Assembly: GCA_031553435.1 (NCBI GenBank)
Contig: JAVBLQ010000121.1
Location: 1 to 21,220, forward strand
DNA from: JAVBLQ01 sp031553435
GTDB taxonomy: Bacteria > Bacteroidota > Bacteroidia > Bacteroidales > Azobacteroidaceae
Direction: 5' to 3'
Length of the DNA: 21,220 nt
The translations under genes were made by a program, and so were the position numbers. Positions 1 to 7,796 of this stretch are shown here, piece by piece. The notes below the pieces were generated by a model, which searched no databases, was not told the origin of the DNA, and saw only the letters and a program-made list of their open reading frames with translations. Every line of letters begins with the position of its first letter. The first letter of the stretch is position 1.

Positions 1-2
1 GA

Positions 3-107
3 GGATTTGATTTTGGGAGAATAGCGGGCTATTTGACCAAAAGCAAAGACACAAAACAGCAAAAAAGAACAAAAAAGGGCATGAAAAAGTATCAGTTTCA
101 TTTATAA
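3..107 (+). other. Possible C-terminal tail of an upstream gene
   Basis: The frame beginning at base 3 stays open to a TAA at 105-107. It would encode about 34 residues ending in a lysine-rich tail (KKGMKKYQFHL). A second frame, from base 1, ends at a TAG at 22-24 after only seven codons, and could equally be the end of the upstream gene. I recognise neither tail, and composition does not decide between them. Confidence 0.2.
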
Positions 108-142
108 ATAGTATTACTTGTAAATTTTTAAACAGTTTCTAA

Positions 143-166
143 GAATGAAGAATTAATTTTTAATTA
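143..166. repeat. Degenerate repeat-hairpin just upstream of uxaC
   Basis: The bases before the uxaC start contain one AATGAAG unit followed by a small palindrome (AATTAA at 151-156, TTAATT at 160-165, loop TTT). Position and composition match the larger 7-bp-unit hairpins between the downstream genes. It may be a decayed or minimal copy, but it is short and AT-rich enough to arise by chance. Confidence 0.35.
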
Positions 167-168
167 TT

Positions 169-1575
169 ATGAAGGCATTCATGGATGAAAACTTCGTTTT
201 ACAAACGGAGACAGCACAATTTCTTTACCACGAATACGCAAAAAAACAACCGATTATCGATTACCATTGTCATCTGAATCCTGAATTTATTGCGAACGAC
301 CGCAAATTTGACAACTTGGGACAAATCTGGTTGGAAGGCGACCATTACAAATGGCGTGCAATGCGTACGAATGGAATCGACGAGCGTTTTTGCACAGGAA
401 AAGATACTTCCGATTGGGAAAAATTTGAAAAATGGGCGGAAACAGTTCCTTATACCATGCGTAATCCACTTTATCACTGGACTCACCTGGAATTAAAATC
501 AGCTTTCGGAGTAACAAAAATCCTGAAACCCGAAACGGCTAAAGAAATTTACGACGAATGTACTGCCAAACTCAGAACCCCTGAATTTTCAGCCCGTGGC
601 CTGATGAAGCACTACAATGTTGAAGTAGTTTGTACAACAGATGATCCGGTCGATTCACTGGAACATCACCTGGCATTGAAGAAAGAAGGTTTTTCTGTAA
701 AAGTATTACCTACATGGCGCCCGGACAAAGCAATGGCTGTTGAAGTTCCTGCAGATTTCCGTGCATATGTAGAAAAACTTTCACAGGTATCCGGCGTTTC
801 AATCAGCAAATTTGCAGACTTGTTGCAAGCATTACGCGTTCGTCACGATTTCTTTGCTTCCGTAGGTTGTAAACTGTCTGATCACGGCATCGAAGAATTC
901 TATGCAGAAGATTATACTGACGCAGAAATTGAAACCATCTTCAATAAAGTTTATGGCGGAAAAGAATTAACTCTTGCAGAAATCCTGAAGTTCAAAGCAG
1001 CCATGATGGTCGAAGGAGCTAAAATGGACTGGGAAAAAGGATGGACACAACAATTCCACTATGGAGCAATCCGCAACAACAATACCCGATTGTTCAGACA
1101 ATTAGGAGCAGATACAGGTTTCGATTCTATCGGCGACTTCACAGTGGCTAAAGCCATGTCTAAATTCCTGAATCGTTTGGATACGGAAAACAAACTGGCT
1201 AAAACAATCATCTACAACCTGAATCCCCGAGATAACGATCTGATTGCCACTATGATCGGAAACTTCCAGGACGGTTCTGTCGCCGGAAAAATTCAATTCG
1301 GTTCCGGATGGTGGTTCCTGGATCAAAAACCAGGAATGGAAGCCCAGATGAACTCATTATCAGTATTGGGATTATTGAGCCGTTTTGTAGGAATGTTGAC
1401 AGACTCACGTAGTTTCTTGTCATATCCTCGTCACGAGTACTTCCGCCGCATTCTATGTAATTTGATCGGAAATGATGTGGAACAAGGTTTACTCCCTGCT
1501 TCCGAATTACCATTCCTCAGTCAGTTAGTAGAAAACGTATCTTACTATAATGCAAAAAAATTCTTTAATTTTTAA
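169..1575 (+). CDS. uxaC: Glucuronate/galacturonate isomerase UxaC
   Basis: This cytoplasmic uronate isomerase converts D-galacturonate to tagaturonate and D-glucuronate to fructuronate, the first step of the hexuronate pathway. The 468 residues match the usual family length of about 470. The amidohydrolase-type metal motif YHCHL is at residues 32-36 (H33, H35), followed by a segment typical of UxaC (NPEFIANDRKFDNLGQIW). The conserved C-terminal region with DSRSFLSYPRHEYFRR is present, so the barrel is complete. The ATG at 169 is the first in frame and gives the normal N-terminus. It is the first gene of the uronate cluster, and its TAA provides the first base of the hairpin that separates it from kdgK. 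No convincing promoter was found in the 168 bases before it. Confidence 0.96.
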   Translation: MKAFMDENFVLQTETAQFLYHEYAKKQPIIDYHCHLNPEFIANDRKFDNLGQIWLEGDHYKWRAMRTNGIDERFCTGKDTSDWEKFEKWAETVPYTMRNPLYHWTHLELKSAFGVTKILKPETAKEIYDECTAKLRTPEFSARGLMKHYNVEVVCTTDDPVDSLEHHLALKKEGFSVKVLPTWRPDKAMAVEVPADFRAYVEKLSQVSGVSISKFADLLQALRVRHDFFASVGCKLSDHGIEEFYAEDYTDAEIETIFNKVYGGKELTLAEILKFKAAMMVEGAKMDWEKGWTQQFHYGAIRNNNTRLFRQLGADTGFDSIGDFTVAKAMSKFLNRLDTENKLAKTIIYNLNPRDNDLIATMIGNFQDGSVAGKIQFGSGWWFLDQKPGMEAQMNSLSVLGLLSRFVGMLTDSRSFLSYPRHEYFRRILCNLIGNDVEQGLLPASELPFLSQLVENVSYYNAKKFFNF

Positions 1576-1656
1576 ATATGCCAATGAGACAATATGCCGA
1601 TATGTCAATGGAATACCCACCATTGGCACATTGGCACATTGGCACATTAACTCATT
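1575..1656. repeat. Hairpin H1 of 8-bp tandem units, uxaC-kdgK spacer
   Basis: Two 37-nt arms (1575-1611 and 1620-1656) flank an 8-nt loop. Each arm is four 8-bp units plus five bases. The right arm, read as its reverse complement, contains three exact AATGTGCC units and a diverged first one; the left arm has variants (AATATGCC, AATGAGAC, AATATGCC, GATATGTC). The units stay in register between arms. The element starts on the last base of the uxaC stop and ends 7 nt before the kdgK ATG. Confidence 0.87.
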
Positions 1657-1663
1657 ATAATTT

Positions 1664-2704
1664 ATGAAAAAAGTAGTAACATTTGGTGAGATCATGCTTC
1701 GTTTAGCAACTCCCGGATACCAAAGATTTATTCAGTCAACCAATTTGAACTCCACCTTTGGAGGAGGAGAAGCCAATGTAGCCGTATCATTGTCCAATTA
1801 CGGAATTCCTACTGATTTTGTCACCCGTTTGCCAAAAAATGACATTGCAGATTGGTGCATTTCCGATTTAAGAAAATACAATGTGGGGACCAATAACATT
1901 GTTCGCGGAGGCGACCGTGTCGGTATTTATTTCCTTGAGACAGGAGCTGTTGCCCGTGCATCCAAAGTTGTTTACGACCGTGCAAATTCATCTATTGCCG
2001 AAGTTAAACCCGGAATGGTAAACTGGAGAGAAATCTTCAAAGATGCACAATGGTTCCACTGGACAGGAATCACGCCTGCCCTATCTCAAAGCGCTGCTGA
2101 TGCTTGTCTGGAAGCAATCAAAATTGCAAACGAAATGGGAATTACTGTTTCAACCGATTTAAATTACCGTAAAAACCTTTGGAAATACGGAAAATCAGCA
2201 TCTGAAATCATGCCTGCATTGGTAGAAGGTTGCGACGTTATCCTTGGAAACGAAGAAGATGCTGAAAAAGTATTCGGAATCAAACCCGAAGGATTCGACG
2301 TAGCTCATACAGGCGGTGAAGTAAATGCTGCCGAATTCGAATCAGTATGTACACAAATGATGAAAAAATTCCCACGTGCTAAAAAAGTAATCATCACATT
2401 ACGTGGTTCTATCAATGCCAACCACAACACTTGGGGAGGTTGCTTATATGCTAACGGGAAATTATATCAATCCAAACGTTACGATATCACACACATCGTT
2501 GACCGTGTAGGTGGTGGTGACTCTTTCATGGGCGGTTTGATCTACGGATTGATCTCTTATCCTGCCGACGATCAAAAAGCATTGGAATTTGCCGTTGCGG
2601 CATCTTGTCTGAAACACACTGTTTACGGAGACTTCAACCTTGTAACCGTCCCTGAAGTTGAAAACCTGATGGGAGGCGATGGTTCCGGCCGCGTTTCCAG
2701 ATGA
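1664..2704 (+). CDS. kdgK: 2-dehydro-3-deoxygluconate kinase (PfkB family)
   Basis: This PfkB/ribokinase-family enzyme is assigned as KDG kinase, phosphorylating 2-keto-3-deoxygluconate to KDPG in the cytoplasm. The 346 residues include the N-terminal substrate-side glycine motif GGGEAN (residues 33-38). They also include the C-terminal PfkB signature DRVGGGDSF (280-288), with the predicted catalytic base D286 in the anion-hole motif GGGD. The substrate is inferred mainly from the neighbours (uxaC, eda, uxaB, uxaA), because PfkB kinases are hard to separate by motif alone. A ketohexokinase or other sugar kinase is the alternative. The ATG at 1664 is the only sensible start, directly after hairpin H1. 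Confidence 0.9.
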   Translation: MKKVVTFGEIMLRLATPGYQRFIQSTNLNSTFGGGEANVAVSLSNYGIPTDFVTRLPKNDIADWCISDLRKYNVGTNNIVRGGDRVGIYFLETGAVARASKVVYDRANSSIAEVKPGMVNWREIFKDAQWFHWTGITPALSQSAADACLEAIKIANEMGITVSTDLNYRKNLWKYGKSASEIMPALVEGCDVILGNEEDAEKVFGIKPEGFDVAHTGGEVNAAEFESVCTQMMKKFPRAKKVIITLRGSINANHNTWGGCLYANGKLYQSKRYDITHIVDRVGGGDSFMGGLIYGLISYPADDQKALEFAVAASCLKHTVYGDFNLVTVPEVENLMGGDGSGRVSR

Positions 2705-2809
2705 ATTACGAATTACGAATTGGGAATTACGAATTAAAACTTCAATTCCTAATTCGTAATTCGTAACTTTTAATCCAAATCGTAATTCGTAATTTCTAAT
2801 TCGTAATTC
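2704..2809. repeat. Hairpin H2 of AATTACG units, kdgK-SDR spacer
   Basis: The left arm consists of 7-bp units (AATTACG, AATTACG, AATTGGG, AATTACG, AATTAAA). It pairs with 2744-2767 (AATTCCT, AATTCGT, AATTCGT, AAC); 2705-2728 against 2744-2767 matches at 22 of 24 positions. A second complementary array at 2781-2809 can compete for the same left arm, so two alternative hairpins are possible. It begins at the kdgK stop codon and ends 8 nt before the next ATG. Confidence 0.85.
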
Positions 2810-2817
2810 AAAATATT

Positions 2818-3591
2818 ATGTTTTCATTAAAAAATAAAGTAGCCTTGGTCACCGGAGCATCTTACGGTATTGGTATGGCCATTGCCAAAGCGCTTCATGG
2901 AGCGGGTGCAACCATTGTTTTTAACGATATCAATGCTGACCTTGTACAAAAAGGTATTGCTGCATATAAAGAAGACGGCATCACTGCCCACGGTTATGTT
3001 TGCGATGTAACCAACGAAGACCAGGTGAATGAAGTTGTTGCTCAAATCACAAAAGAAGTCGGAGTAATCGATATTTTGGTAAACAATGCCGGGATCATCA
3101 AACGTATTCCTGCAATAGAAATGTCGGCCAAAGATTTCCGCCAGGTGATTGATATTGACCTGAACGGACCTTTCATCATGTCGAAAGCCGTAGCTCCCGG
3201 ACTGATCAAAAAAGGAGCCGGAAAAATTATCAATATTTGTTCAATGATGAGCGAATTAGGTCGAGAAACAGTTTCAGCTTATGCAGCAGCTAAAGGCGGA
3301 TTGAAAATGTTGACTAAAAACCTGGCTTGCGAGTGGGCTGAACATAACATTCAGGTCAACGGCATTGGTCCGGGTTACATTGCAACGCCTCAAACAGCGC
3401 CTTTGCGTGAACCGGGACATCCTTTCAACGAATTCATTATCGCAAAAACTCCCGCTGCCCGTTGGGGAACTACTGATGATCTTCAAGGCCCTGCAGTATT
3501 TCTGGCATCACAGGCTTCTGATTTTGTAAACGGTCACATCCTTTATGTAGATGGTGGTATTTTGGCGTATATTGGAAAACAACCGAAATAA
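2818..3591 (+). CDS. SDR dehydrogenase, gluconate 5-dehydrogenase / KduD type
   Basis: This is a classical short-chain dehydrogenase/reductase of 257 residues with every core motif visible. These are the cofactor motif TGASYGIG (12-19), acidic D37 after beta-2, NNAG (89-92), and the catalytic S142, Y155 and K159 (YAAAK). The stretch ICSMMSELGRETVSAYAAAKGG closely resembles gluconate 5-dehydrogenases (IdnO/Gno). KduD, which makes KDG from 2,5-diketo-3-deoxygluconate in pectin and glycosaminoglycan breakdown, is a close relative. Its position between kdgK and eda suggests it feeds KDG or a related keto-sugar acid into the shared KDPG route. Which substrate it uses cannot be read from the sequence. 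Confidence 0.88.
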   Translation: MFSLKNKVALVTGASYGIGMAIAKALHGAGATIVFNDINADLVQKGIAAYKEDGITAHGYVCDVTNEDQVNEVVAQITKEVGVIDILVNNAGIIKRIPAIEMSAKDFRQVIDIDLNGPFIMSKAVAPGLIKKGAGKIINICSMMSELGRETVSAYAAAKGGLKMLTKNLACEWAEHNIQVNGIGPGYIATPQTAPLREPGHPFNEFIIAKTPAARWGTTDDLQGPAVFLASQASDFVNGHILYVDGGILAYIGKQPK

Positions 3592-4034
3592 TTATTAATG
3601 AAGAATGAATAATGAAAAATGAATAATAAGAAGGTTTCCATACTAAATGAAAAAACATATTCTTTTGCAATTCGTATTGTAAGATTATCTCAATATCTTC
3701 AAAAAGAAAAAAATGAATATGTTCTTTCCAAACAAATCCTTCGAAGTGGCACTTCAATTGGAGCTTTAGTACGGGAATCTGAGTTTGGACAAAGCAAAGC
3801 GGATTTTGTGAATAAATTAAGTGTTGCTCTGAAAGAAGCAAACGAGACTGAGTTCTGGATTCTTCTTTTAAAAGACACTGATTATATTGAAAGCCGTTTA
3901 GCAGAGAGTTTATTGTCAGATTGTAAAGAAATAATTCCGTTATTAATTTCTTCAATAAAAACAGTAAAAAGAGCTTTGGCCGAAAAAAATCAGTAAACAA
4001 TCATTTTTCATTATTCATTATTAATTTTTCATTT
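3592..4034. repeat. Hairpin H3: inverted repeat enclosing the four-helix-bundle gene
   Basis: The left arm (3592-3627) is built of 7-bp AATGAAN units, and the right arm (4000-4034) is complementary. The core is a perfect 19-bp inverted repeat, AATGAATAATGAAAAATGA at 3604-3622 and its complement at 4001-4019. The gap between the core repeats is 378 nt and holds essentially one gene, whose ATG (3619) lies inside the left arm. The architecture matches the other spacer hairpins here, except that this one carries a coding loop. Confidence 0.85.
3619..3996 (+). CDS. Four-helix-bundle protein (23S rRNA intervening-sequence protein family)
   Basis: This 125-residue all-helical protein matches the family of proteins encoded in 23S rRNA intervening sequences; bAvd of diversity-generating retroelements shares the fold. 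The diagnostic central stretch is present: SKQILRSGTSIGALVRESEFGQSKADFVNKLSVALKEANETEFW in two adjoining parts (residues 37-53 and 54-80). No enzymatic motif is visible, and the family's biochemical function is not established. Homologues are known inside rRNA hairpins removed by RNase III. Here the gene instead interrupts a metabolic operon, between the SDR gene and eda, and sits in the loop of a perfect 19-bp inverted repeat. Upstream ATGs in the repeat units hit stops within a few codons, so the ATG at 3619 is the start. Confidence 0.92.
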   Translation: MNNKKVSILNEKTYSFAIRIVRLSQYLQKEKNEYVLSKQILRSGTSIGALVRESEFGQSKADFVNKLSVALKEANETEFWILLLKDTDYIESRLAESLLSDCKEIIPLLISSIKTVKRALAEKNQ

Positions 4035-4037
4035 AAA

Positions 4038-4703
4038 ATGAGATTTAACAAAGTACAAGTAATTTCTGCGATGAAAACCACTGGAATGGTGCCTGTTTTT
4101 TACCATAAAGATGTTGAAGTCGCTAAAAATGTAATCAAAGCATGCTACGAAGGTGGCGTACGCGCTTTTGAATTTACCAATCGTGGCGAATTTGCGCACG
4201 AAGTCTTCGGTGAATTAGCTAAATGGGCAACCAAAGAATGTCCAGAGTTAATATTGGGAATCGGCTCTATAGTAGATGCTCCGACAGCGTCTCTCTATAT
4301 CCAGGTAGGCGCTAATTTCATTGTAGGCCCGTTATTCAATCCTGATGTGGCAAAAGTTGCCAACAGAAGATTAGTTCCTTATACTCCCGGTTGCGGATCC
4401 GTTTCCGAAGTAGGTTTTGCACAGGAAATGGGTTGCGATATTTGCAAAGTATTTCCCGGTGATGTATTAGGCCCCAACTTCGTTAAAGGCTTGAAAGCGC
4501 CGATGCCTTGGTCAATGTTAATGGTAACAGGAGGAGTCAAACCCGAAGAAACCAACCTGAAATCATGGTTCGATGCAGGAGTTACATGTGTAGGAATGGG
4601 TTCTAACCTTTTCCCTGCTGATGTGATCGCCGCAAAAGATTGGGGAAAAATCACACAAATGTGTAAAGACACTTTAGCTATTATTAATAAAGTTCGTAAA
4701 TAA
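4038..4703 (+). CDS. eda: KDPG aldolase (2-dehydro-3-deoxy-6-phosphogluconate aldolase)
   Basis: This class I aldolase cleaves KDPG to pyruvate and glyceraldehyde 3-phosphate and is the last step of the pathway. The 221 residues match the family length. E45 (in AFEFTNRG) is at the position of the catalytic glutamate in E. coli Eda. K137 in ICKVFPGD is the expected Schiff-base lysine. A phosphate-binding glycine segment, MVTGGVKP, lies near residues 166-173. Some homologues also act on 4-hydroxy-2-oxoglutarate or on KDPGal; the kinase, isomerase and dehydratase neighbours favour KDPG. The start at 4038 is 3 nt after the right arm of hairpin H3. Confidence 0.93.
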   Translation: MRFNKVQVISAMKTTGMVPVFYHKDVEVAKNVIKACYEGGVRAFEFTNRGEFAHEVFGELAKWATKECPELILGIGSIVDAPTASLYIQVGANFIVGPLFNPDVAKVANRRLVPYTPGCGSVSEVGFAQEMGCDICKVFPGDVLGPNFVKGLKAPMPWSMLMVTGGVKPEETNLKSWFDAGVTCVGMGSNLFPADVIAAKDWGKITQMCKDTLAIINKVRK

Positions 4704-4707
4704 AATC

Positions 4708-4770
4708 AGTTACAAGTAGACAAGTTACGAGTTACAAAGACTCGTAACGTGTAACTCGTAACTCGTAACT
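4708..4770. repeat. Hairpin H4 of AGTTACG units, eda-exuT spacer
   Basis: The left arm (4708-4735) holds 7-bp AGTTACG/A-type units, and the right arm (to 4770) holds the complement, GTAACTC repeated. The tight inner stem is GTTACGAGT at 4724-4732 paired perfectly with ACTCGTAAC at 4740-4748, with a 7-nt loop. It starts 5 nt after the eda stop and ends 11 nt before the transporter ATG. Confidence 0.83.
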
Positions 4771-4781
4771 AAATAAGTATC

Positions 4782-6209
4782 ATGAACAAACAAAACAAAA
4801 TGACAAATTACAGGTGGGTTATTTGTTCTTTACTGTTTTTTGCCACAACTATCAATTATTTGGATCGTCAGGTTTTATCTCTGACTTGGAAAGATTTTAT
4901 TGCTCCGGAATTTCATTGGACAAATGACGATTACGGAAACATAACCTCTTTATTCTCCATTTTCTATGCCTTCAGCATGCTTTTTGCCGGTCGTTTTATA
5001 GACTGGATGGATACTAAAAAAGGATTTCTTTGGGCCATTGGAGTGTGGTCATTCGGAGCCATTCTTCATGCTTTTTGCGGAATAGCCACATCAGGTATTC
5101 TGACCGGAAACTGGTTCGTTGGTTTTGGAGAAGCCCGCGAAATTATCGGTGGAGTCGAAAAAATTGCCACGATCGTGAGTGTAAGTGTTACACTATTCAT
5201 TTTCTCTCGTTTGATATTAGCTATAGGGGAAGCAGGGAACTTCCCGGCTGCAATCAAAGCTACAGCTGAATATTTCCCTAAAAAAGACCGTGCATTCTCC
5301 ACGAGTATTTTTAACGCAGGCGCTACCATAGGCGCTCTTGCCGCTCCCGTATCTATTCCTTTTATCGCTAAAGCATGGGGCTGGGAAGCTGCCTTTATTG
5401 TGATCGGCGCCCTGGGTTTTGTATGGATGGGATTCTGGGTTTTCATGTATAAAAAACCGGATCAACACCCCAAAGTCAATGCAGAAGAACTAGCTTATAT
5501 CCAACAAGATGGCGTTGAGAAAAAAGACAAAGTAGAAAAAGTCTCTTTCCTTCAATGTTTTAAATACAAACAAACCTGGGCATTTGCCTTCGGTAAATTT
5601 ATGACTGATGGCGTGTGGTGGTTTTATTTATTCTGGACTCCGGCCTACTTAAGTTCCGTTTATGGTTTGGAATCATCTAACCCCAAAGCACAAGCAGCTA
5701 TCTTTATTTTGTATCTGATCACGTTGCTTTCTATTGTTGGAGGATGGCTACCTACTTATTTCGTAGAAAAGAAAGGAATGAACCCTTATGCCGGACGGAT
5801 GAAATCTATGTTGATGTTTGCATTTTTCCCCCTGTTGGCATTATTTGCACAACCATTAGGTGGTTATTCTTATTGGTTCCCGGTAATAATCATAGGTATT
5901 GCAGGAGCAGCACACCAAGCATGGTCTGCTAATATTTTTTCCACAATCGGAGATATGTTTCCCAAAAAAGCAATTGCTACCATCACAGGTATAGGTGGCA
6001 TGGCCGGAGGAGTTGGCTCATTCCTTATTAATAAAGGTTCAGGAAAATTATTCGATTACGCCGGACAAACAGGTATGGAGCTTTTAGGCTTCAAAGGTGA
6101 AGCAGCCGGATATTTCATTATTTTCTGTATCTGTGCTGTTGCTTATTTGATCGGCTGGGTAGTTATGAAATCATTAGTTCCTAAATATAAACCAATTACA
6201 GACTTGTAA
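4782..6209 (+). CDS. exuT: Hexuronate MFS transporter (ExuT-like)
   Basis: This is an inner-membrane major facilitator of the anion:cation symporter (ACS) group, predicted to import galacturonate/glucuronate with protons. The N-terminal helix contains INYLDRQVLS (24-33), the family signature after TM1. GEAGNFPAAIKATAEYFPKKDRA (149-171) matches the ExuT/GudP region around TM4-TM5. About twelve hydrophobic segments can be traced across 475 residues. It is longer than E. coli ExuT mainly because of an extra segment at about residues 101-135, before the GEAGNFPA motif. The substrate follows from the operon context. An in-frame ATG at 4800 is a possible alternative start, six codons in. Confidence 0.9.
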   Translation: MNKQNKMTNYRWVICSLLFFATTINYLDRQVLSLTWKDFIAPEFHWTNDDYGNITSLFSIFYAFSMLFAGRFIDWMDTKKGFLWAIGVWSFGAILHAFCGIATSGILTGNWFVGFGEAREIIGGVEKIATIVSVSVTLFIFSRLILAIGEAGNFPAAIKATAEYFPKKDRAFSTSIFNAGATIGALAAPVSIPFIAKAWGWEAAFIVIGALGFVWMGFWVFMYKKPDQHPKVNAEELAYIQQDGVEKKDKVEKVSFLQCFKYKQTWAFAFGKFMTDGVWWFYLFWTPAYLSSVYGLESSNPKAQAAIFILYLITLLSIVGGWLPTYFVEKKGMNPYAGRMKSMLMFAFFPLLALFAQPLGGYSYWFPVIIIGIAGAAHQAWSANIFSTIGDMFPKKAIATITGIGGMAGGVGSFLINKGSGKLFDYAGQTGMELLGFKGEAAGYFIIFCICAVAYLIGWVVMKSLVPKYKPITDL

Positions 6210-6280
6210 TCAATTAAGAATTAAGAATGAGACATTTTCTCACGATTGATTTTTAATTCTTAATTTTTAATTCTTAATTT
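6209..6280. repeat. Hairpin H5 of AATTAAG units, exuT-uxaB spacer
   Basis: The left arm (6209-6232) contains tandem TTAAGAA units; the right arm (6237-6280) contains AATTCTT, AATTTTT, AATTCTT. The repeats are 7 bp in both arms and complementary, with an inner TGAGA/TCTCA stem. The element begins on the last base of the exuT stop codon and ends 3 nt before the uxaB ATG. It is AT-rich and less perfect than H7 or H8. Confidence 0.75.
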
Positions 6281-6283
6281 AAA

Positions 6284-7717
6284 ATGAAGGATTTAAATAA
6301 ACAAAACACAAATAAACCGCAATTGCCCGTTAAAATATTGCAGTTTGGAGAAGGAAATTTTCTTCGCGCATTCGTAGATTGGATGATACACAAGGCTAAC
6401 GAAGCCGGAGTAATGAATCATGGTGTAGTAGCTGTTCAACCTATCGCACAAGGAATGGCTGATATGTTGAGAAAACAAGATTGTCTGTACCATGTTTATT
6501 TGGAAGGAATCAAGGATAAACAACCTGTAAAAGAAATTACTTTGGTAAAAAGCATCGTGGATGCAATGAATCCTTATGATGAATATGAAAATTATAAAGA
6601 ATTATTTCTGAGCCCTGAGTTGGAAATGATCATTTCCAATACCACAGAAGCAGGAATCCGTTATGAAGAAGGTGACGATCTCACTGCGTGTCCTCCCAAA
6701 TCATATCCTGCAAAAATGACTGCATTATTGCATCAACGTTTCCAAAAATTCAACGGAGCAGCCGACAAAGGTTTGTTGATCATTTGCTGCGAGTTGATCG
6801 AAGACAACGGTTCTACTTTGCGTGAGTACGTTATTAAACATGCGGAATACAACAAATTAGGAGCTGATTTCATCAATTGGATTAACAGCAATTGTCACTT
6901 CTATGATACATTGGTTGACCGGATCGTTCCCGGATTCCCGCGTGAAACAATCAATGAAATCAAAGCAGAAATCGGTTTTGATGACAACCTGGTTGTTAAA
7001 GGCGAATATTTCCATGTATGGGCGATCGGTGGAGATCCTATCGTTAAAGAAAAATTGCCTTTGGACAAAGCCGGATTGAATGTCCTTTTCATGGATGACA
7101 TCCGTCCTTTCCGTGCGAAAAAAGTACGTATTCTCAATGGCGCTCATACAGCAATGGTTCAGGTCGCTATGCAAATGGGCTGCGAAACGGTGATGGATGC
7201 TTTCAATACTCCGTTGGTCGAAAAATACATCAACACAATGGTCGACTCAGAAGTATTACCTGGAATAGGAGAAGATATGACCGAACTCAGAGCATTCTCT
7301 GCAAAGATTCTGGAACGCTTCTACAACCCGTATATCAAACATTATCTGAAAGATATTTCTTTGAACTCATTGTCAAAGTGGGAAGCTCGCGATTGGCCGA
7401 CAGTCCTTGATAATAGCAAGAAATCAGGTAAACTGGCTAAATTGACCACTTTCTCTTTTGCCGGATTATTGGTAATGTATAGCGGAAGATCAGAAGCTAA
7501 AAACTTCATACCCAATGATACCCCCGAATTTGTTGATTTTATCCAAAAAACTTTTGATGCTGACAATATCGAAGGTTGGGTAAATGGAATTGTAAACAAT
7601 AAACAAATATGGAAAGAAAACTTCTCTTCTGTTCCCGGATTCACAGATGCTGTTATTACTGATGTGAAACTGATTTTGGATAAGGGGATGAAAGTAGCTT
7701 TGGAAAGTTTAATCTAA
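6284..7717 (+). CDS. uxaB: Tagaturonate reductase (altronate oxidoreductase) UxaB
   Basis: This member of the long-chain mannitol dehydrogenase family interconverts tagaturonate and altronate with NAD(H) in the cytoplasm. The N-terminal nucleotide-binding segment reads VKILQFGEGNFLRAFVDWMI (residues 17-36). The family's catalytic pattern KxxxxNxxH is present as K280, N285 and H288 (KVRILNGAH). The 477 residues are close to UxaB of E. coli (about 480). The fructuronate reductase UxuB belongs to the same superfamily, but uxaA next door and no uxuA nearby favour UxaB. The ATG at 6284 is the first after hairpin H5. Confidence 0.93.
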   Translation: MKDLNKQNTNKPQLPVKILQFGEGNFLRAFVDWMIHKANEAGVMNHGVVAVQPIAQGMADMLRKQDCLYHVYLEGIKDKQPVKEITLVKSIVDAMNPYDEYENYKELFLSPELEMIISNTTEAGIRYEEGDDLTACPPKSYPAKMTALLHQRFQKFNGAADKGLLIICCELIEDNGSTLREYVIKHAEYNKLGADFINWINSNCHFYDTLVDRIVPGFPRETINEIKAEIGFDDNLVVKGEYFHVWAIGGDPIVKEKLPLDKAGLNVLFMDDIRPFRAKKVRILNGAHTAMVQVAMQMGCETVMDAFNTPLVEKYINTMVDSEVLPGIGEDMTELRAFSAKILERFYNPYIKHYLKDISLNSLSKWEARDWPTVLDNSKKSGKLAKLTTFSFAGLLVMYSGRSEAKNFIPNDTPEFVDFIQKTFDADNIEGWVNGIVNNKQIWKENFSSVPGFTDAVITDVKLILDKGMKVALESLI

Positions 7718-7787
7718 TATGTCAATTTCACAATATGCCAATGTGCCGATTGTAAAATTCATTGGCATATTGGCACATTAATATATT
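7716..7787. repeat. Hairpin H6 of 8-bp units, uxaB-HIT spacer
   Basis: The left arm is four 8-bp units at 7716-7747 (AATATGTC, AATTTCAC, AATATGCC, AATGTGCC). The right arm (7760-7787), read as its reverse complement, gives AATATATT, AATGTGCC, AATATGCC, AATG. The unit AATRTGCC is the same as in H1, 6 kb away. It starts inside the uxaB stop codon and ends 9 nt before the next ATG. Confidence 0.85.
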
Positions 7788-7796
7788 AGTCTAATT

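Noticed and set aside
105..125. Promoter for uxaC near TATTACTTG
   Set aside because: The box deviates from TAnnTTTG in register and sequence, and no TTTG is correctly spaced upstream. The true promoter may lie before the window.
3470..4000. 176-codon open frame on the minus strand opposite the four-helix-bundle gene
   Set aside because: The + strand gene has clear family motifs. The antisense frame spans parts of two genes and a repeat arm and is hydrophobic low-complexity sequence, so it is a shadow.
4379..4672. Antisense open frame inside eda
   Set aside because: It lies wholly within a well-supported aldolase gene and shows no motif. The same applies to the antisense frames within uxaC, exuT, uxaB, uxaA and the GH genes.
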